Shown: one piece after another, positions 45,384-57,099 of the stretch
Position numbering within the stretch: position 1 is the stretch's first letter
Layout: every line of letters starts with the position of its first letter
Origin: Mariannaea sp. PMI_226
Taxonomy: Eukaryota; Ascomycota; Sordariomycetes; Hypocreales; Nectriaceae
Assembly (NCBI GenBank): GCA_024336345.1
Contig: JANFOG010000019.1
Span: 124,001 to 188,000 of the forward strand
Direction of reading: 5' to 3'
DNA: 64,000 nt
Made by a program: the position numbers and the translations under genes
Notes under the pieces: model-generated
Database searches by the model: none
Told to the model about the DNA's origin: nothing
The model's input: only the letters and a program-made list of their open reading frames with translations

Positions 45384-47343
45384 TTAACTACAGAAGTTCT
45401 GAGTGAAGGTACGGATGACAACCCGTAATTTGGCCTCAAGGTCCTTATTGATAGTTTCTACCGTATTCAGTGCAGCCATCAGTTCCGACTCGTTGATCTT
45501 GAGATATGCCAGAAACTCAGCTTTCCATCGTAGGATTCTGTCGACGGGGACGCTATCGATGTAACCGTTAACCCCAGCGAAGATAAGAGGAACTATCTCG
45601 TTGACGGCCATAGGCGAGTTCTGCTTCTGCTTTAAGAGTTCAGTCAACTGTTGATACCAGGATTAGCTTACTATGTTTATGAAGAATAAGTTTTGATTGC
45701 CTACACGTTCACCTCTGCACCGAATTTGATTGATCTTAGCATCTAAGTCCCAATCAAACAGGATAAAGCAAGTAGATTCACGATATCGGGCCAAGAGGGA
45801 CTTCAAAGAACCTGCAATCTTTTTCATGACCTTGATCTGTGCAGCAGAACCGACACGTGATACAGACAGAGCGACGTTAACAGCGGATTGGATGCCATCA
45901 GAAAACAGTTCAGCGTCCAAAAAGATTAAGCCGTCGGTAATGGAAATAATATTGGCAGCAATGTAGGTAGACACATCTCCACCTTGGGTTTCAACGATGG
46001 GCAGGGCAGTCATTGAGCCACCCCCGTGCTTTCCATTCATCTTGGCTGCACGCTCGAGAAGGCTAGCATGTAGATAGAAGATCTCACTGGGGTAAGCTGC
46101 ACGTCCGAGGGAACGACGTTGAAGAAGGGACATCTGACGGTAGGCAGCGGCATGCTTAGAGAGATCATCGTAGATAACTAGAGAGTGTTTGGCATTATCG
46201 CGGAACCACTCAGCAACAGACGTGGCGGTGAAGGGGGCTAGGTATTGGAGATGCGCAGCCTCGGAGGCAGTCGCGGCCACCACAACAGTATACTTCATGG
46301 CGTCATTCTCCTCCAGCCTCTTAATAAGCTGTGCAACTGTAGATCGCTTTTGCCCAATGGCGGCATAGATGCAGTACAGCATCTTAGTCTCATCAGTACC
46401 GTTGTTCCACTTTTTCTGGTTAATGATGGTATCAACAGTGATGGCGGTCTTTCCTGTTTGACGATCACCGATAATCGCCTTGCGTTGACCACGTCCGATG
46501 GGAACCAATGTATCAATGGACATGTGACCGGTTAGGACCGGTTCGTTCACAGAACAGCGGTTTAGGATACCAGGTGCCTTCAGTTGAGCTCGGCGCTTTT
46601 CCTTGGTGTATATGAGACCCTTTCCGTCAATGGGGTTTCCGAGAGCATCAATTACTCGACCAAGTAACTCAGGACCAACAGGGACATCCACCTAGTAAAA
46701 ATTAGTACCTAACCAAAATCTTACGAGGTTTGATTACTCACAAATTCTCCGATGCGGGTAATAGTCTCACCTTGCTTGATAGGTAGGTCGGAACCGAAAA
46801 TCCCAATACCGACCTGGCCGGACTCGAGGTTCCTGCACATGCATCAAGTTAATACAAATGTCATATTTGACCCGCTTGTCATGATGCTATGGCTATTGAC
46901 ACTAGGGCTTGGTGGCTGCACCCCAGTCCTAGTGTTGTATATACCCAAGTAAACATACCCTGTAGAGAGAATGGGGTCAGGCTCGGAGAGATCTCTCTCT
47001 CCGACGCCGCGATTCCGCTGTTTGAGTGAGGGTGAAAGTGCTGTGGCGGAAACCATTACATTAGGAATATCGAGTCGGGTTAGTATCGATGGGATGTCGG
47101 TACTCGCCAACTCTGCATTCTGAGCCTAAAAGTTAAAGGTAAATTCATGGGATATAGAAATTTTGATTCGGGGCAAATACGGCAAGGCATTGTTTAAAGG
47201 ATGAATTAGCTGGTTCCCGTGCATGAAATTGACAAGGTATAGCAGAGTGGAGCTCGGTTAATCTTGGTTATACTTACGATAGGGTTGTTAATTATCGCAG
47301 AGGCGATAGTGCGAATAGGCTGTCGAAGACTATTTCGAAACAT
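45384..47343 (-). CDS. Divergent mitochondrial ATP synthase F1 alpha-subunit paralogue
   Basis: Five exons (47343-47278, 47125-46959, 46832-46742, 46691-45705, 45647-45384) join to 524 aa with no stop. The N-terminus '[16 protein letters not shown]' is a mitochondrial targeting peptide like that of fungal Atp1. The P-loop 'GDRQTGKT' (residues 183-190), 'IYDDLSK', 'ISITDG', the arginine-finger segment '[10 protein letters not shown]' and the C-terminal '[20 protein letters not shown]' are kept. Two features are abnormal. About 30 residues of the N-terminal beta-barrel that normally contain 'VGDGIARVxGL' are absent between 'DPILSTG' and 'NLESGQVG'. Normally near-invariant blocks are also changed, with '[20 protein letters not shown]' where Atp1 has R-R-P-P-G-R-E-A-Y-P. 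A normal ATP1 gene must exist elsewhere, so this is a relaxed duplicate or a specialised variant. Confidence 0.82.
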
Positions 47344-47863
47344 CCTGAGGGGAGGTAAGAGAGATTCTCTGCGAGGGAGAATTGATTGCCAATCGTGCGT
47401 AGTTGAAAGGGGATATATCCTGGAGAAGATCTTTTGGAAGACGACCTGGGGGTGGAAAGGGATACCAATCTGATATACGTTGGTGACATCATGGCTACGT
47501 TCGTAATAGTTTACGTTACTTTATTATGCACGAAACTGTATATTTTGTCACGACCTGATCACTTTCAATGCCACGTGACTATCTAGTATTCACAATTTCT
47601 CCCCAATCACGAAAGGAGCGACAGAGCGACCGAGGCGACTTACATCGCTCCTCCCGCTACTCAACGCTCCCTATGATATGTCAAATAGCGGTCAACACCA
47701 AAGCTGCTGTGCGGTGAAGAGATCGCCGGCAGCTATGACTGTGTAAGTAAAACACAACCTATAACAACAGGAACAGTGAGACCTTATAGGGGTCAAGCCC
47801 CTATAGACTGCCCTATCCATAGAAGATAAATAGCCTGCTATAGGACTTTTCCATAGCTGAAAA
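47344..47863. other. Promoter side of the ATP1-like gene and kinase 3' flank
   Basis: No gene. The first 150 bases are the probable leader of the ATP1-like gene. A short palindromic 'taggggtcaagcccctatag' occurs near 47790-47810. Confidence 0.4.
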
Positions 47864-48989
47864 TCAAGACCTTCTATGCCTTGAAGTTGACTCTATTCTA
47901 TGTGACATGATATAGTCAAAGACGGCCACCTTCTTGGTGAAATCCTTCTTATCCGCCGCACCAAACGGTGGAAAGAAACAGAGTAACGTGTAGAGCACAC
48001 AGCCCAGGGCCCAAATGTCCACCGACCTAGAGCAGGGTTCTCCTTTGATTATTTCAGGTGCGGCATACCCAACTGTGCTACACGAGGTCATGGTCTCGTT
48101 GTGTACCATCTTGGACAAACCGAAATCCGCGATCTTGATCTGTCCGATGCAACCAGAACCAACGCCAGTGATGAATTCTCTCTGATCGACTTTGTTTTCG
48201 TCATAAGGTTGCAATGGCCGTTGATGCTTCGAGGGAATAAATGGAATCGGGCTGAAGAGGATGTTTTCGAGCTTGACATCTCCGCATACTGTAATCAGGC
48301 TACATCATTCCTAGACGCCAATGCATGAATAGAGAAGCCTAGTTAAAGTCGAGGGGGCGATAGGAATAGAGATAAATGTAATGGTGATTCCCGATGCATG
48401 ATTCTATTGTCTTCGTGACGATACTTGAGTGCCCTGGCAACAAGCAGGATGATGTGTCGCGATAAGTCTTCGCTGAAGTACTTCAGCCCCAAGATTTGGT
48501 GGAATAGCTCTCCTCCGGGTGCGAGTTCAAGAACTAGGTAGTAGAATTGTCGTGACGCGGAGAAGTCGATAAACTTGATATTCGGGTTGTCGAGTTGGCG
48601 CAATGATTGCACCTCCCTGGCGCTGTTTGCGTGCTGTACATGCTGTTTAGTCTAGGATATGGCTTGGGGAATAGCTAATCATAGATAGTCCATAGAAAGG
48701 AACGGAGTAAAAGATCAAGTGAGCGCCCGGGACGAAATTTAATCACCTTCATGCCGGATTTAGGGACAATCTTAATAGCGACCTCTCCAGCTTTCCCGTT
48801 CAGATCCCGAGCTCGGTAAACCGTACTAAATCCGCCAGCGCCCATCTTCTCGAGCAGGTCCCACTGCTCCAAACCATCATATTGGGGGATCTTAGCCAGG
48901 ATCTCGGTTTTGTTGGCAACCAATCTCATAAGGTCTTTTCGATGGCTTTTCGCCCCGGGCGGCCTGTTATAATCAAGTGTTTGGCGCAC
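47864..48989 (-). pseudogene. CaMK/RCK-type Ser/Thr kinase, truncated and broken
   Basis: Exon 1 (48989-48747) holds 'QWDLLEKMGAGGFSTVYRAR' (Gly loop) and 'EVAIKIVPKSGMK'. A 113-nt intron (48634-48746) leads to 'REVQSLRQLDNPNIKFIDF' and 'YYLVLELAPGGELFHQILGL'. The catalytic loop should read H-R-D-x-K-x-E-N. Here 'IMHRE' runs into non-coding sequence and the continuation 'DVKLENILFSPIPFIPSK' restarts at 48280; no GT donor is found at the point where splicing would restore it, so the donor seems lost. After 'KIADFGLSKM', 'TVGYAAPEII' and 'SVDIWALGCVLYTLLCFFPP' the frame ends at 47864, before the last third of the C-lobe. The N-terminal part before 48989 is also missing. Relatives are Rck/Srk1 stress kinases. 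Confidence 0.75.
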
Positions 48990-50138
48990 TTCCCGGCAAC
49001 TGCAGCCTGCTGTGTTGCTTACGTCACCTTACTGCTCTGACTCTTATCGGCGGTCAGAATACGAGAATGCGCCGACATTGTTTGATTGGTGGAGTTCGCC
49101 TTCTATGCGATGGATCACACAGTCTTCCTCAACATCGCCAGCCCAAGAAAAATTGGCCTTTGCCAAGGCAGAGAATTAACTTAGAGAGAATACTACGTCA
49201 TTGGAGCAGTATTGCTTCCACCTCATCCTGGGTGATTCGCTGGCAGCTTGATTTAAAAATCTGATTGAAGCGCGCTTAATGTGACTGTTGATACTTTCTC
49301 ATGACGTCACTCTTAGAGAAAAGTTGCTTGCATGCATAAACATGTACCTTCAATGACTCCTAAGCTGGGGTCTAGAGATTGCCACCACAGCAAAGTAAAA
49401 GGCTTATTAGCGACTTGACTGCATCCTCGATTAGCACCAAAATCTCCGATGCTGGTGTGAGTATTTTGCAAAGCGGTGAGTTTTTATATGGCTTTTGCTC
49501 ACCAATGCTATTCCTACAACCAAGTCGCTGCTCTGCTGCGTACACTGTGGAGTGTCGGATGTGCCCGTGCCCATATAGAGAGAGCGTTTCATACGGATGC
49601 TATTACTGGAGTATAGGTGCAACCATAACTGCGCCAACATGATCGTTCTGGCCAATAGCCGCCCATCAGAACGCCGCATTTTCCAATGATCAAAGACAAA
49701 TCCGGGCGAAGCTGTCATTTGACTCTCCATGTACTGGTACAGGGGCTTGGATAGGCTTGTAGGGTTAACGTGGCATGAATGAGGGGTAGCCGCCCCGGGA
49801 CCTTATATTCAACCATTCGTCAGTCTTGCACGGAGGTCCAATGCCATCGCTCTATAGCCCCTCTAGTGACGGCTTACTGTCCACCTGTTGGTTGAAATAC
49901 AGTGTCGGGTGGTGGGGATACCTGATTTGAGCCCGGGGACACGGGGAATTCATTATTTCCTGATTCATTGGGGCGACAAATAGCCACTCCTCCAACTTCC
50001 ACAGCCAAAAGCGATGCCCACCTTCTCTCACAAAATATTTCTCTCTCATCCTTGTCGGTTATATTATCCTGTCACCTACAAACTGACCATTTCTAGCCTT
50101 GTCCTGTATCATCTCAGTATAAACATACTTCTCTACGT
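48990..50138. other. Intergenic, nothing recognised
   Basis: No conserved frame in about 1.15 kb. The last 100 bases are pyrimidine-rich and probably form the leader of the next gene. Confidence 0.45.
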
Positions 50139-50660
50139 ATGGATGATCCACTCTGGGCATGGCCAGCATGGAAGTTCGACATGAGGAGAGAAGACTTGTT
50201 CACTACACTTCACGACAGGTATAACACCTATCAATCCCCCATTCAGGACCCTAATGCCTTCTATCACGACATTTTCGAAATTTCACAGGTGGCAAACTCC
50301 CCTGCCGAATTTCATCATCTGGCCAACAATCGCAAGGAACAACGTCTCCGCGAATTGAATAACACTCTCGAATCTGCGAGTTTCGAGATTATCGCGAACC
50401 CATGTCTTGTCGGTATGCCTCAGTGGCAGCATGCTATCCAACTCTTTCGTGCAAATTCTTTGGATTCCCTTGTTGCTTATTTCGCTTCTTACCTCCCCAC
50501 CGATCGTCTATTGTATCACGCTTGTACTCTTGTCACGAGCAGCACCGGGACTATGCCCTGTTTATCGGACGAGGAGTGTGCACGAACGGAAACTAATCCA
50601 ACTAGTTCGATTCGGCCATATCACGGGGCTCGGGCAGGAACGAAACGGAAACGTCTTTAA
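50139..50660 (+). CDS. Hypothetical protein, 173 aa
   Basis: Good coding character: an ATG after a pyrimidine-rich leader, and ordered hydrophilic sequence with 'DPLWAWPAWKFDMRREDLF', 'NAFYHDIFEISQVANSPAEF' and 'ANSLDSLVAYFASYLPTDRL', ending in a basic 'GTKRKRL'. There is no signal peptide or membrane segment. I do not recognise a domain. The C-terminal 35 residues look less ordered and may follow a frame change. Confidence 0.5.
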   Translation: MDDPLWAWPAWKFDMRREDLFTTLHDRYNTYQSPIQDPNAFYHDIFEISQVANSPAEFHHLANNRKEQRLRELNNTLESASFEIIANPCLVGMPQWQHAIQLFRANSLDSLVAYFASYLPTDRLLYHACTLVTSSTGTMPCLSDEECARTETNPTSSIRPYHGARAGTKRKRL

Positions 50661-50929
50661 GAGATGCCGGCTCGCATGGAAGCTCATCATGCATTAAATG
50701 AGTCATGGATCACAAGAAGGAGAAATATTGATTGGCTGTGTAATAGACTGGATCTAGAGAATTTTAGTTTCATTTTAATCACGTAACCTCGCATTTTTCA
50801 GCAGTATTTTGTACCCCTTATATTCTGCATGTGCTAGGTGCCCTATTTTCACTTCGACCATATCCTCTCGAATAGATTTTGACTTTGGGCAAACCGGCTA
50901 TTCAGAGTGTAAAACTCAGGCTCAAGGAA

Positions 50930-51648
50930 TATCTCATGCGATATTCGTGGTTACCAGCGGATAGTAATGGTAGAGACGTGCTATATAGAGCGGAAGTATG
51001 GTATGCGGGACCGACCAAGCTACTAGCAAAAACAAAAATATACCGTACAAAGTGAGAAGTCCCTGCCGGACAGGAAGAACTGATCGAAGATGTTAACAAT
51101 GTGCTTAAATACGCCATTAAAGCAATTCTACCACAATGGAAGACAACGCCAACAGACCTACTGTTTAGAGAAGCCGCAATGACAACAGCAAAAGGCACAC
51201 TTGAGGCATACAGACACCGATTTGGCCTACGCATCCGGGCAGCAGAGGAAAAACACATGCTAGTGGAGGGCAAAGAGGACCAAAAGGATACAAAAGTACA
51301 AAGACCGATACAAGACAGGTGACCTCAGGCCCCCACAAACAAGGCTGCAAATCGTAAGATGGGACACACAGACCACACAAGATGCTCCTGCAAGAGAGTG
51401 AAAACACCAGAACACCTAGTCTACTGCCAGAAAGCACAAAAGCTTAGACATCTATGGCCAAAAATAACACCAGAGCCTGCAAGCCTCAAGGACTACTGGA
51501 AACAACTCATCGCAAGGCCAGACCTATTCGAAACTTACCTACAGAACACGAGATTCTACGACCGCATCTGCATCAATCCACGAATGACTTACCCTGATAA
51601 CTGGCAGCGCAAAGCTGCAGGGCCAGAGACAGCACAACGCAAAACCTA
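50930..51648 (+). mobile_element. 3' remnant of a LINE (Tad/I-like non-LTR retrotransposon)
   Basis: Frames separated by stops encode a Lys/Thr-rich tail: 'AEVWYAGPTKLLAKTKIYRT', 'TTAKGTLEAYRHRFGLRI' and then a zinc-knuckle-like end 'CSCKRVKTPEHLVYCQKAQK' followed by 'LKDYWKQLIARPDLFETYL'. The C-x-C...H...C ending after an RNase-H-like segment is typical of fungal LINE ORF2 C-termini. The reverse-transcriptase part is absent, as expected for a 5'-truncated copy. Confidence 0.6.
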
Positions 51649-52341
51649 ACATCCCCATTTCCCTTTGTCCCTTCTCTTCACCTAATTATCATTCATACCT
51701 ACCAATCTTTAATTGGCCAGGGCCTGAAAAATACCTAGAATGTAAGACACATAGAAAAGAGACCTCAGACTGGACACGAGCTCAACCGGCGGAGCCACGG
51801 GCACAGTATACCTAACACATCACATTGGTTTATAGGATCTATAGCTGGGTTAGGTTCTCGGTTCTCACTTGTGTTCAGTCGAACTCAGCCAATCAGATCG
51901 CGTCTAGGATGAGCAAAACCCCTGTCTAAATTTAAAAAGCACGGTATCCCTGCAAAAGAGCACGGTATCCTTGCTTGTTTGATGATAAGTGAGATAAGAT
52001 AAGATAGAGATGGTACAGTAGGAAAAGATATGATCAGATATGAGAGAAGATAATGAAAACCTTGAACCTAGTCTCTAAAAACGCCTCTTCATTTCCTCTA
52101 TGATTAGCAAAATGAGTTAGCCAATGAATGCTCTCAGATCAAATCCATAATGCGTCGTGCTTATGTACGGCAATTAATTTACATCATACAGGCAAATAGG
52201 AAAAAAGAAAGTTTGTTGGTTAAAGTTTATTAGGGGGAATCAGGAGATCAATTGTATCAAAACTGACTGCGATACGGGAGAGTCTTGCCCTCCAGCAAAG
52301 TATGCACGGTATCAAGAACCACTTCACAGCATTGTCAAATT
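51649..52341. other. Intergenic; upstream region of the accessory gene
   Basis: It holds the phrase 'agcacggtatccctgcaa' and a near copy about 25 bases on (51940-51975), and a GATA-rich stretch 'gtgagataagataagataga' (51989-52008). No gene. Confidence 0.45.
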
Positions 52342-55300
52342 ATGGGTCGCCGGGCGCTTTCACCAGAGGAAAAGAAACAACGCGCTCAGGAGCGTAGCCA
52401 GAAGCGCCATTTCCAGCAACTCCAACAACGACAGATTGAGTATCAGGAGGATCACCTCCAATACTCTACAGTCCGCCTGGTTAATAAGACCAATGACATA
52501 CCCTTTGGCTTAACTACGATCCAAACGATACCGCCCAATCTTCAAGCAAATCCTCCATGTGTATACGAATTCCCAACTTCGGAAGAATCGTCGAGCCGTA
52601 ATGAACAGGAAGACGACAGTGGCATCGTCCGACGAGGCCCTGATACGACAATATCCTTAGCTGTGAGCACAAGCTCTTCTGCAACTGCACGCGCCGCTGA
52701 GGCTGTAACGTCACCTTCGTGGATACTCAAACCGCCGCCTCTTTCGCAAACACATCGCCAAACATCGGTGCGTGACATGGACTGGACCTCAATACTGCCA
52801 GTCCCATCATTTCCTTGCTCTAGCAATCCTGGCAGGCTCAGTCTTGGTGACCAGAATCTTCCTGGAGTCCTCTTTCCGCAACGTACTTACTCCGATTCAT
52901 TGCCAACTTTCACTCAAAGACATATACTTGAGGTTGACCCTTCACAAGGCTCGCAATGCAAGCCTGCCGTTTCGGCCATTTCAGGGTTTATCTTCGCTCT
53001 ACGATCCCAAGGAGTCCCGAGTACAGACTTTTTCGATAATTGTGGTAGAATGTATGATCAGGTATTCAGGCGTTTTTTCAGTACAACATGCGATTGTAAG
53101 TCGTAAACATAACCGGGCGTTCTATCGGGGATGTCATATTGATGAGGCTTGCTGCAGGCCCGAATGTAAATGAAAACAACGAGCCAGTACACACTCAATC
53201 TATTCAGGAAATCACCCAGCATCTACAAAGCTTTCTCCCTCCATTCTCTGAGGTCTTTGGTGAACGCGGCTCCTACAACCCCAGCGACTATTTCCATCAA
53301 TGGCGAAGCTTTCTATCAGATCAGCCAAGTCGACCCCTCTCCTTCCAGAAATCGCAAGCCTCTCTTCTGCAGTCACACATTTCGGTCGCAAGACAGTGGG
53401 ACATTGACAGCATCTGGTTAGGGGCAGAAGGGCTTCAGGCGATTCGACCACCTAATGACTTCCGTCTTTCCTTTCTTCCTTCACCTACTCTCAACCTTCC
53501 TTCTGACCAGGTAATTCAGCCCCACGGACTTAAATTGGCCAAGACAAGGCATATTCTTCTTGGTGTATTCAATACGCAATGCGTCCGCTTCTCGGTATTT
53601 CTTTTTTTCCCAGACGCTCCCTGCGACTCCAATTTGAACACTTCGACCATCAAGAATGCCTTGTCTCTTGAACGGCAGAAGGATTTCTATGACCAAATTA
53701 TTATTCCAGCAGCATACGAGACGCTGACGGGAGCGACTCTGCAGGAAATGCCCCGAACGTATGAAATTGCATACACAAAGTCGCGTTCATACCAGGAGAA
53801 GCCAAGTAGTGGCCGATGGAGAGCAGAAGACGAAAGCCGATCCTTTCATCTTCGATACACGATTCCAGCACAGAATCTTACACTGTTTTGGCAATCAATA
53901 GTACGAAAGGCAAATTCAGCGACAATTTCGACTCGGTCAGGAGACACAGTGGCATATTTCAAGAATCCCCGGTTACTTTTCCAGTGTCATGACCTCAAGA
54001 ATACGTTTGGCCATGAGTCTCTCCAGGGAACCCTGAACCTTTTCCAGGAAATTGTACTTCAAGCATTAGACCCCGAACATCTTCAAATTCGCTCATGCTG
54101 GCTGGACATTGGTTTTAGAGACCACGCTGTTGACCCCAGTTCTCCTGCCTCTCTAGGATCGGAGTTGTACACTCTCTTGTGGAAGAGTCAATGCCACCAT
54201 CGCCTTCACGAAAGGCTCTCGCAGGCCAGCCCTGGCAGTGCACTCAACGCTTCCCATTTTCAGGGATTTCTTCTTCGTGATGTTGGTGACTATCAGTGCA
54301 AGACTGCGACTAATGGGACCGCGAATTCGTGCCTGCCTAAGCAAGCACAGCCTGGAATCATCCGCTTCAAAGCATACAACTGCATCAAAGAACAGGTCTC
54401 TGTCATGTTTAGCAGCTACAACCTTTTCGGATCGGGGTCCTTGCCTCTACTTGCTCTTAGTGAGGAAATGATGAAGGACCTTTCGTCGACCAGGGAAGGC
54501 AATCAGGCCGTTCCCGTCACTCAGATAAACCGTACTTCCTTATTAAAAGCCTGGGAGGCTAACAAGCGTCATGTAAGAGCCATCTCGGATGCCAAGACGT
54601 CGGCGAGTTATAGCCTCCGGAAGGAGATGACCTTTCGTCTGGACACAATCCTCGTGATGTGGGATCATGGTTACTTTGATCCGAAGATAAATCCTCATGT
54701 CGGCCGACTGTTGAGAAACGTATCACTTGAGCCTGGTGCTAGGGAGCATTACCCATTTTGGGTCGTTCTCACTAGTGATATCAATTCTCTCATCTTCACA
54801 CAGGCAGCGCGGTTTATTGTTCCGTTAGATCATTTGTTTCAGCAGGCCTCCCTGGGTTCAAATCACTCCTCACCATACCTAATCATCGCATTCTATACCG
54901 CCCTGATGTTGTGTCGGCTCCTAATAAATTGCCTTAATGCCGAGCGGCACATGTCATACGACGATTGGATATGGCTATCCCGATGGACTATACAGAACCG
55001 ACTAGCCAACCGGAGAAGCATGAAATTGGAGCGACGCGGCATTGGAATAGAAAAGTCATTGGAACTATCAGGTATACCCTGGATTCCCCAAGACAGTATG
55101 GACTGGTATGGTGGTCGTTTGGCTCTCAAGACTCTTGTTCACCTCTACCTACCTCGAAGCCCTCTTCATGCAAGTTTCATCCACCAAACAAATATTCAAT
55201 CTTTCACCGCAAATAGGGTATCGGTCGAGTATTGTCTAGAACAGTTGGTCAAAAAGGCTCGGATCGAATTCGATCGTGGGCATAACCGAGCGGGGGGGGA

Positions 55301-56564
55301 ACTCGTCGAAGACGTCATTCGTCTGGCTGTTGAGGAGATTTCCCGGGCTTATCACATCAACATGCTATCAAAGATGCAAACGTGCTGGAGTAGAGTCAGA
55401 TTGGACGACGGCCATAACTCACCGCCAACTATTCATCGGCTGCAACAGAGCCAAACCGAAGCGACGGCCCAGATTAGCCACATTGTGACCGCTCAAACTA
55501 TATGGGAGATATACGAAGAAGCATGGAGTGTGTACACCAACTCTCGTCCCGATTCCGAGCCCGAAGGACTACCAAAAGAGTTACCTTGTTGGAAAACGAC
55601 ACGAAAATTCCTACCTCCCAAAGACGGCTGGTCTGAATTTGTATTTCTACGTCTCTTTGATCGTACGGTTCCGCCAACCTAGAGTCACTGGACCTTTTTA
55701 AAGCTGTACCGCAAATGCAAGGGCCTTTGGGAAATGATTAGCGGATATGCAGGAACTTTCGACGCTCGATTCCGTGGTAGGATTGGAAACTACATTTTGG
55801 TCATCTTCAATAGTGATCAAAGTAAGGAGATTGGAATGAATTGCATTTCTGGAAGCTGGTACAAGCTTCAGCCAACATTTTTTCGGATTCAGTTTTGGGC
55901 TCCGTATTTTACGCCGCCCAAGAGCAACATGGGTCGATCCTGGGGCTCAATAGAAAATGATCGATGCCTCAATCCTCACCTTCCAGCAGCGTCTACATCC
56001 TCAGCCATCCACGACGATGAATTTCACAGTCAAGGTGATGACTTTCAACGGTTGTGGGCACAATTCGTCCTCCGCAGAGACAATCTGTATTAAGCGAAAC
56101 CTCACACGAGAAACCGTATATGCCGAAAGGCTCTAAAGTGCTTGATCGATCTGACAGGCCCTCACTGGATCCAAAGGGACGGCAATGAAGTGGGACATGC
56201 GTTGCCCTGGAACTTTCTTCCTTCGGAGAGTGGAGATCAGTACAAGGATCCGTTTCACGTTCCTATTCCGTCGACTTCTGTTCATTCAACATACCATCAA
56301 TGTAGACCAACAATCGTACTGCCGTCTCGGTCTAATGTTATGACGTTCATTGATACTGTGCGGACATTTCCTGAATTGAATAAGGCAACTCTTTAGCGAA
56401 TACAACGAATCCAAGCATTGCTGGACGATGATGGCGAGCAATACGATATCCGCTGCCACCTTCAGGCCAAAAAAGAGGCGATTGAGAGGATTGCGGATCT
56501 TGATCCTCTACTCAAGCACTTCCTTAGCCAGACTGAACCTCCGCAGAAAGAAATCAGGGATTAG
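52342..56564 (+). pseudogene. Large fungal accessory protein, three late nonsense codons
   Basis: Exon 1 (52342-53095) starts 'MGRRALSPEEKKQRAQERSQ', a basic N-terminus, and ends 'FFSTTCD'. A 62-nt intron (53096-53157) joins it to a long exon. Blocks include 'WDIDSIWLGAEGLQAIRPPN', 'QVIQPHGLKLAKTRHILLGV', 'SLERQKDFYDQIIIPAAYET', 'KSRSYQEKPSSGRW', 'LRSPLHASFIHQTNIQSFTA'-like text late on, and 'TAQTIWEIYEEAWSVY'. The frame is clean to a TAG at 55680-55682, continues with 'LGRSWGSI'-like text and 'FQRLWAQFVLRRDNLY' to a TAA (56091), then 'HALPWNFLPS', 'PFHVPIP' and a TAG (56394), and ends at 56564. I associate it with large proteins of fungal accessory DNA; DUF3723 is a possible but unverified label. 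The first 1,100 codons are open, so a truncated protein may still be made. Confidence 0.65.
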
Positions 56565-56699
56565 CGGATCCTTGGTCCCCACAGAAGAGGTGTGATGTCC
56601 ATGTGCATATAATTGCTAATGAGCGTATCCACTGTTGTTCACAGATGACTTTATTGTGGTCACTCTCTGAGAAAGCCGTCGCCAAGCAAGTCGTCCCAG

Positions 56700-57055
56700 A
56701 TTGAACCTGCGGTTCTGGGGCTCGGGCAGACCAGAGTTGTTTCTGTGCGCTAAACAGTCTTCGAACAGCCTCTCCCTCGACCGGCAGCGGGATCTCTATA
56801 ATAAAATTGTCATCCGGGCGGATTACGAGAGGGTCGCTGACCCCGTTCGGCAAGAAATCCCCCGCACTACGATATCGTGTACTGAATGCCAAGTCTCGCT
56901 CCTTTCAGGAAAAGCCAGGCGCCTCTCTTTCACCACCTAAAGCCTGTAACATGGAACCGCGCCCATTTCCTCCAAGTCTATCGGACCTTCAAAAATCTCT
57001 GCTTGATGCGGACCAACAGCACAGCATGATCAAAGAGGAATGCCGTGATCTCTAG
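56700..57055 (+). pseudogene. Fragment of a second copy of the same accessory gene
   Basis: 'NSLSLDRQRDLYNKIVIRAD' followed by 'PVRQEIPRT', then in a shifted frame 'KSRSFQEKPGAS', matches 'NALSLERQKDFYDQIIIPAA', 'LQEMPRT' and 'KSRSYQEKPSSG' of the preceding gene (about 53640-53810). Only this central piece is present, 140 bases after the end of the first copy and in the same orientation. It abuts the Rho GEF fragment on the other strand. Confidence 0.65.
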
Positions 57056-57099
57056 AGGATCAGTTGGGCTCTTTTTCAGCTGACTCTTAAAGACCAACT

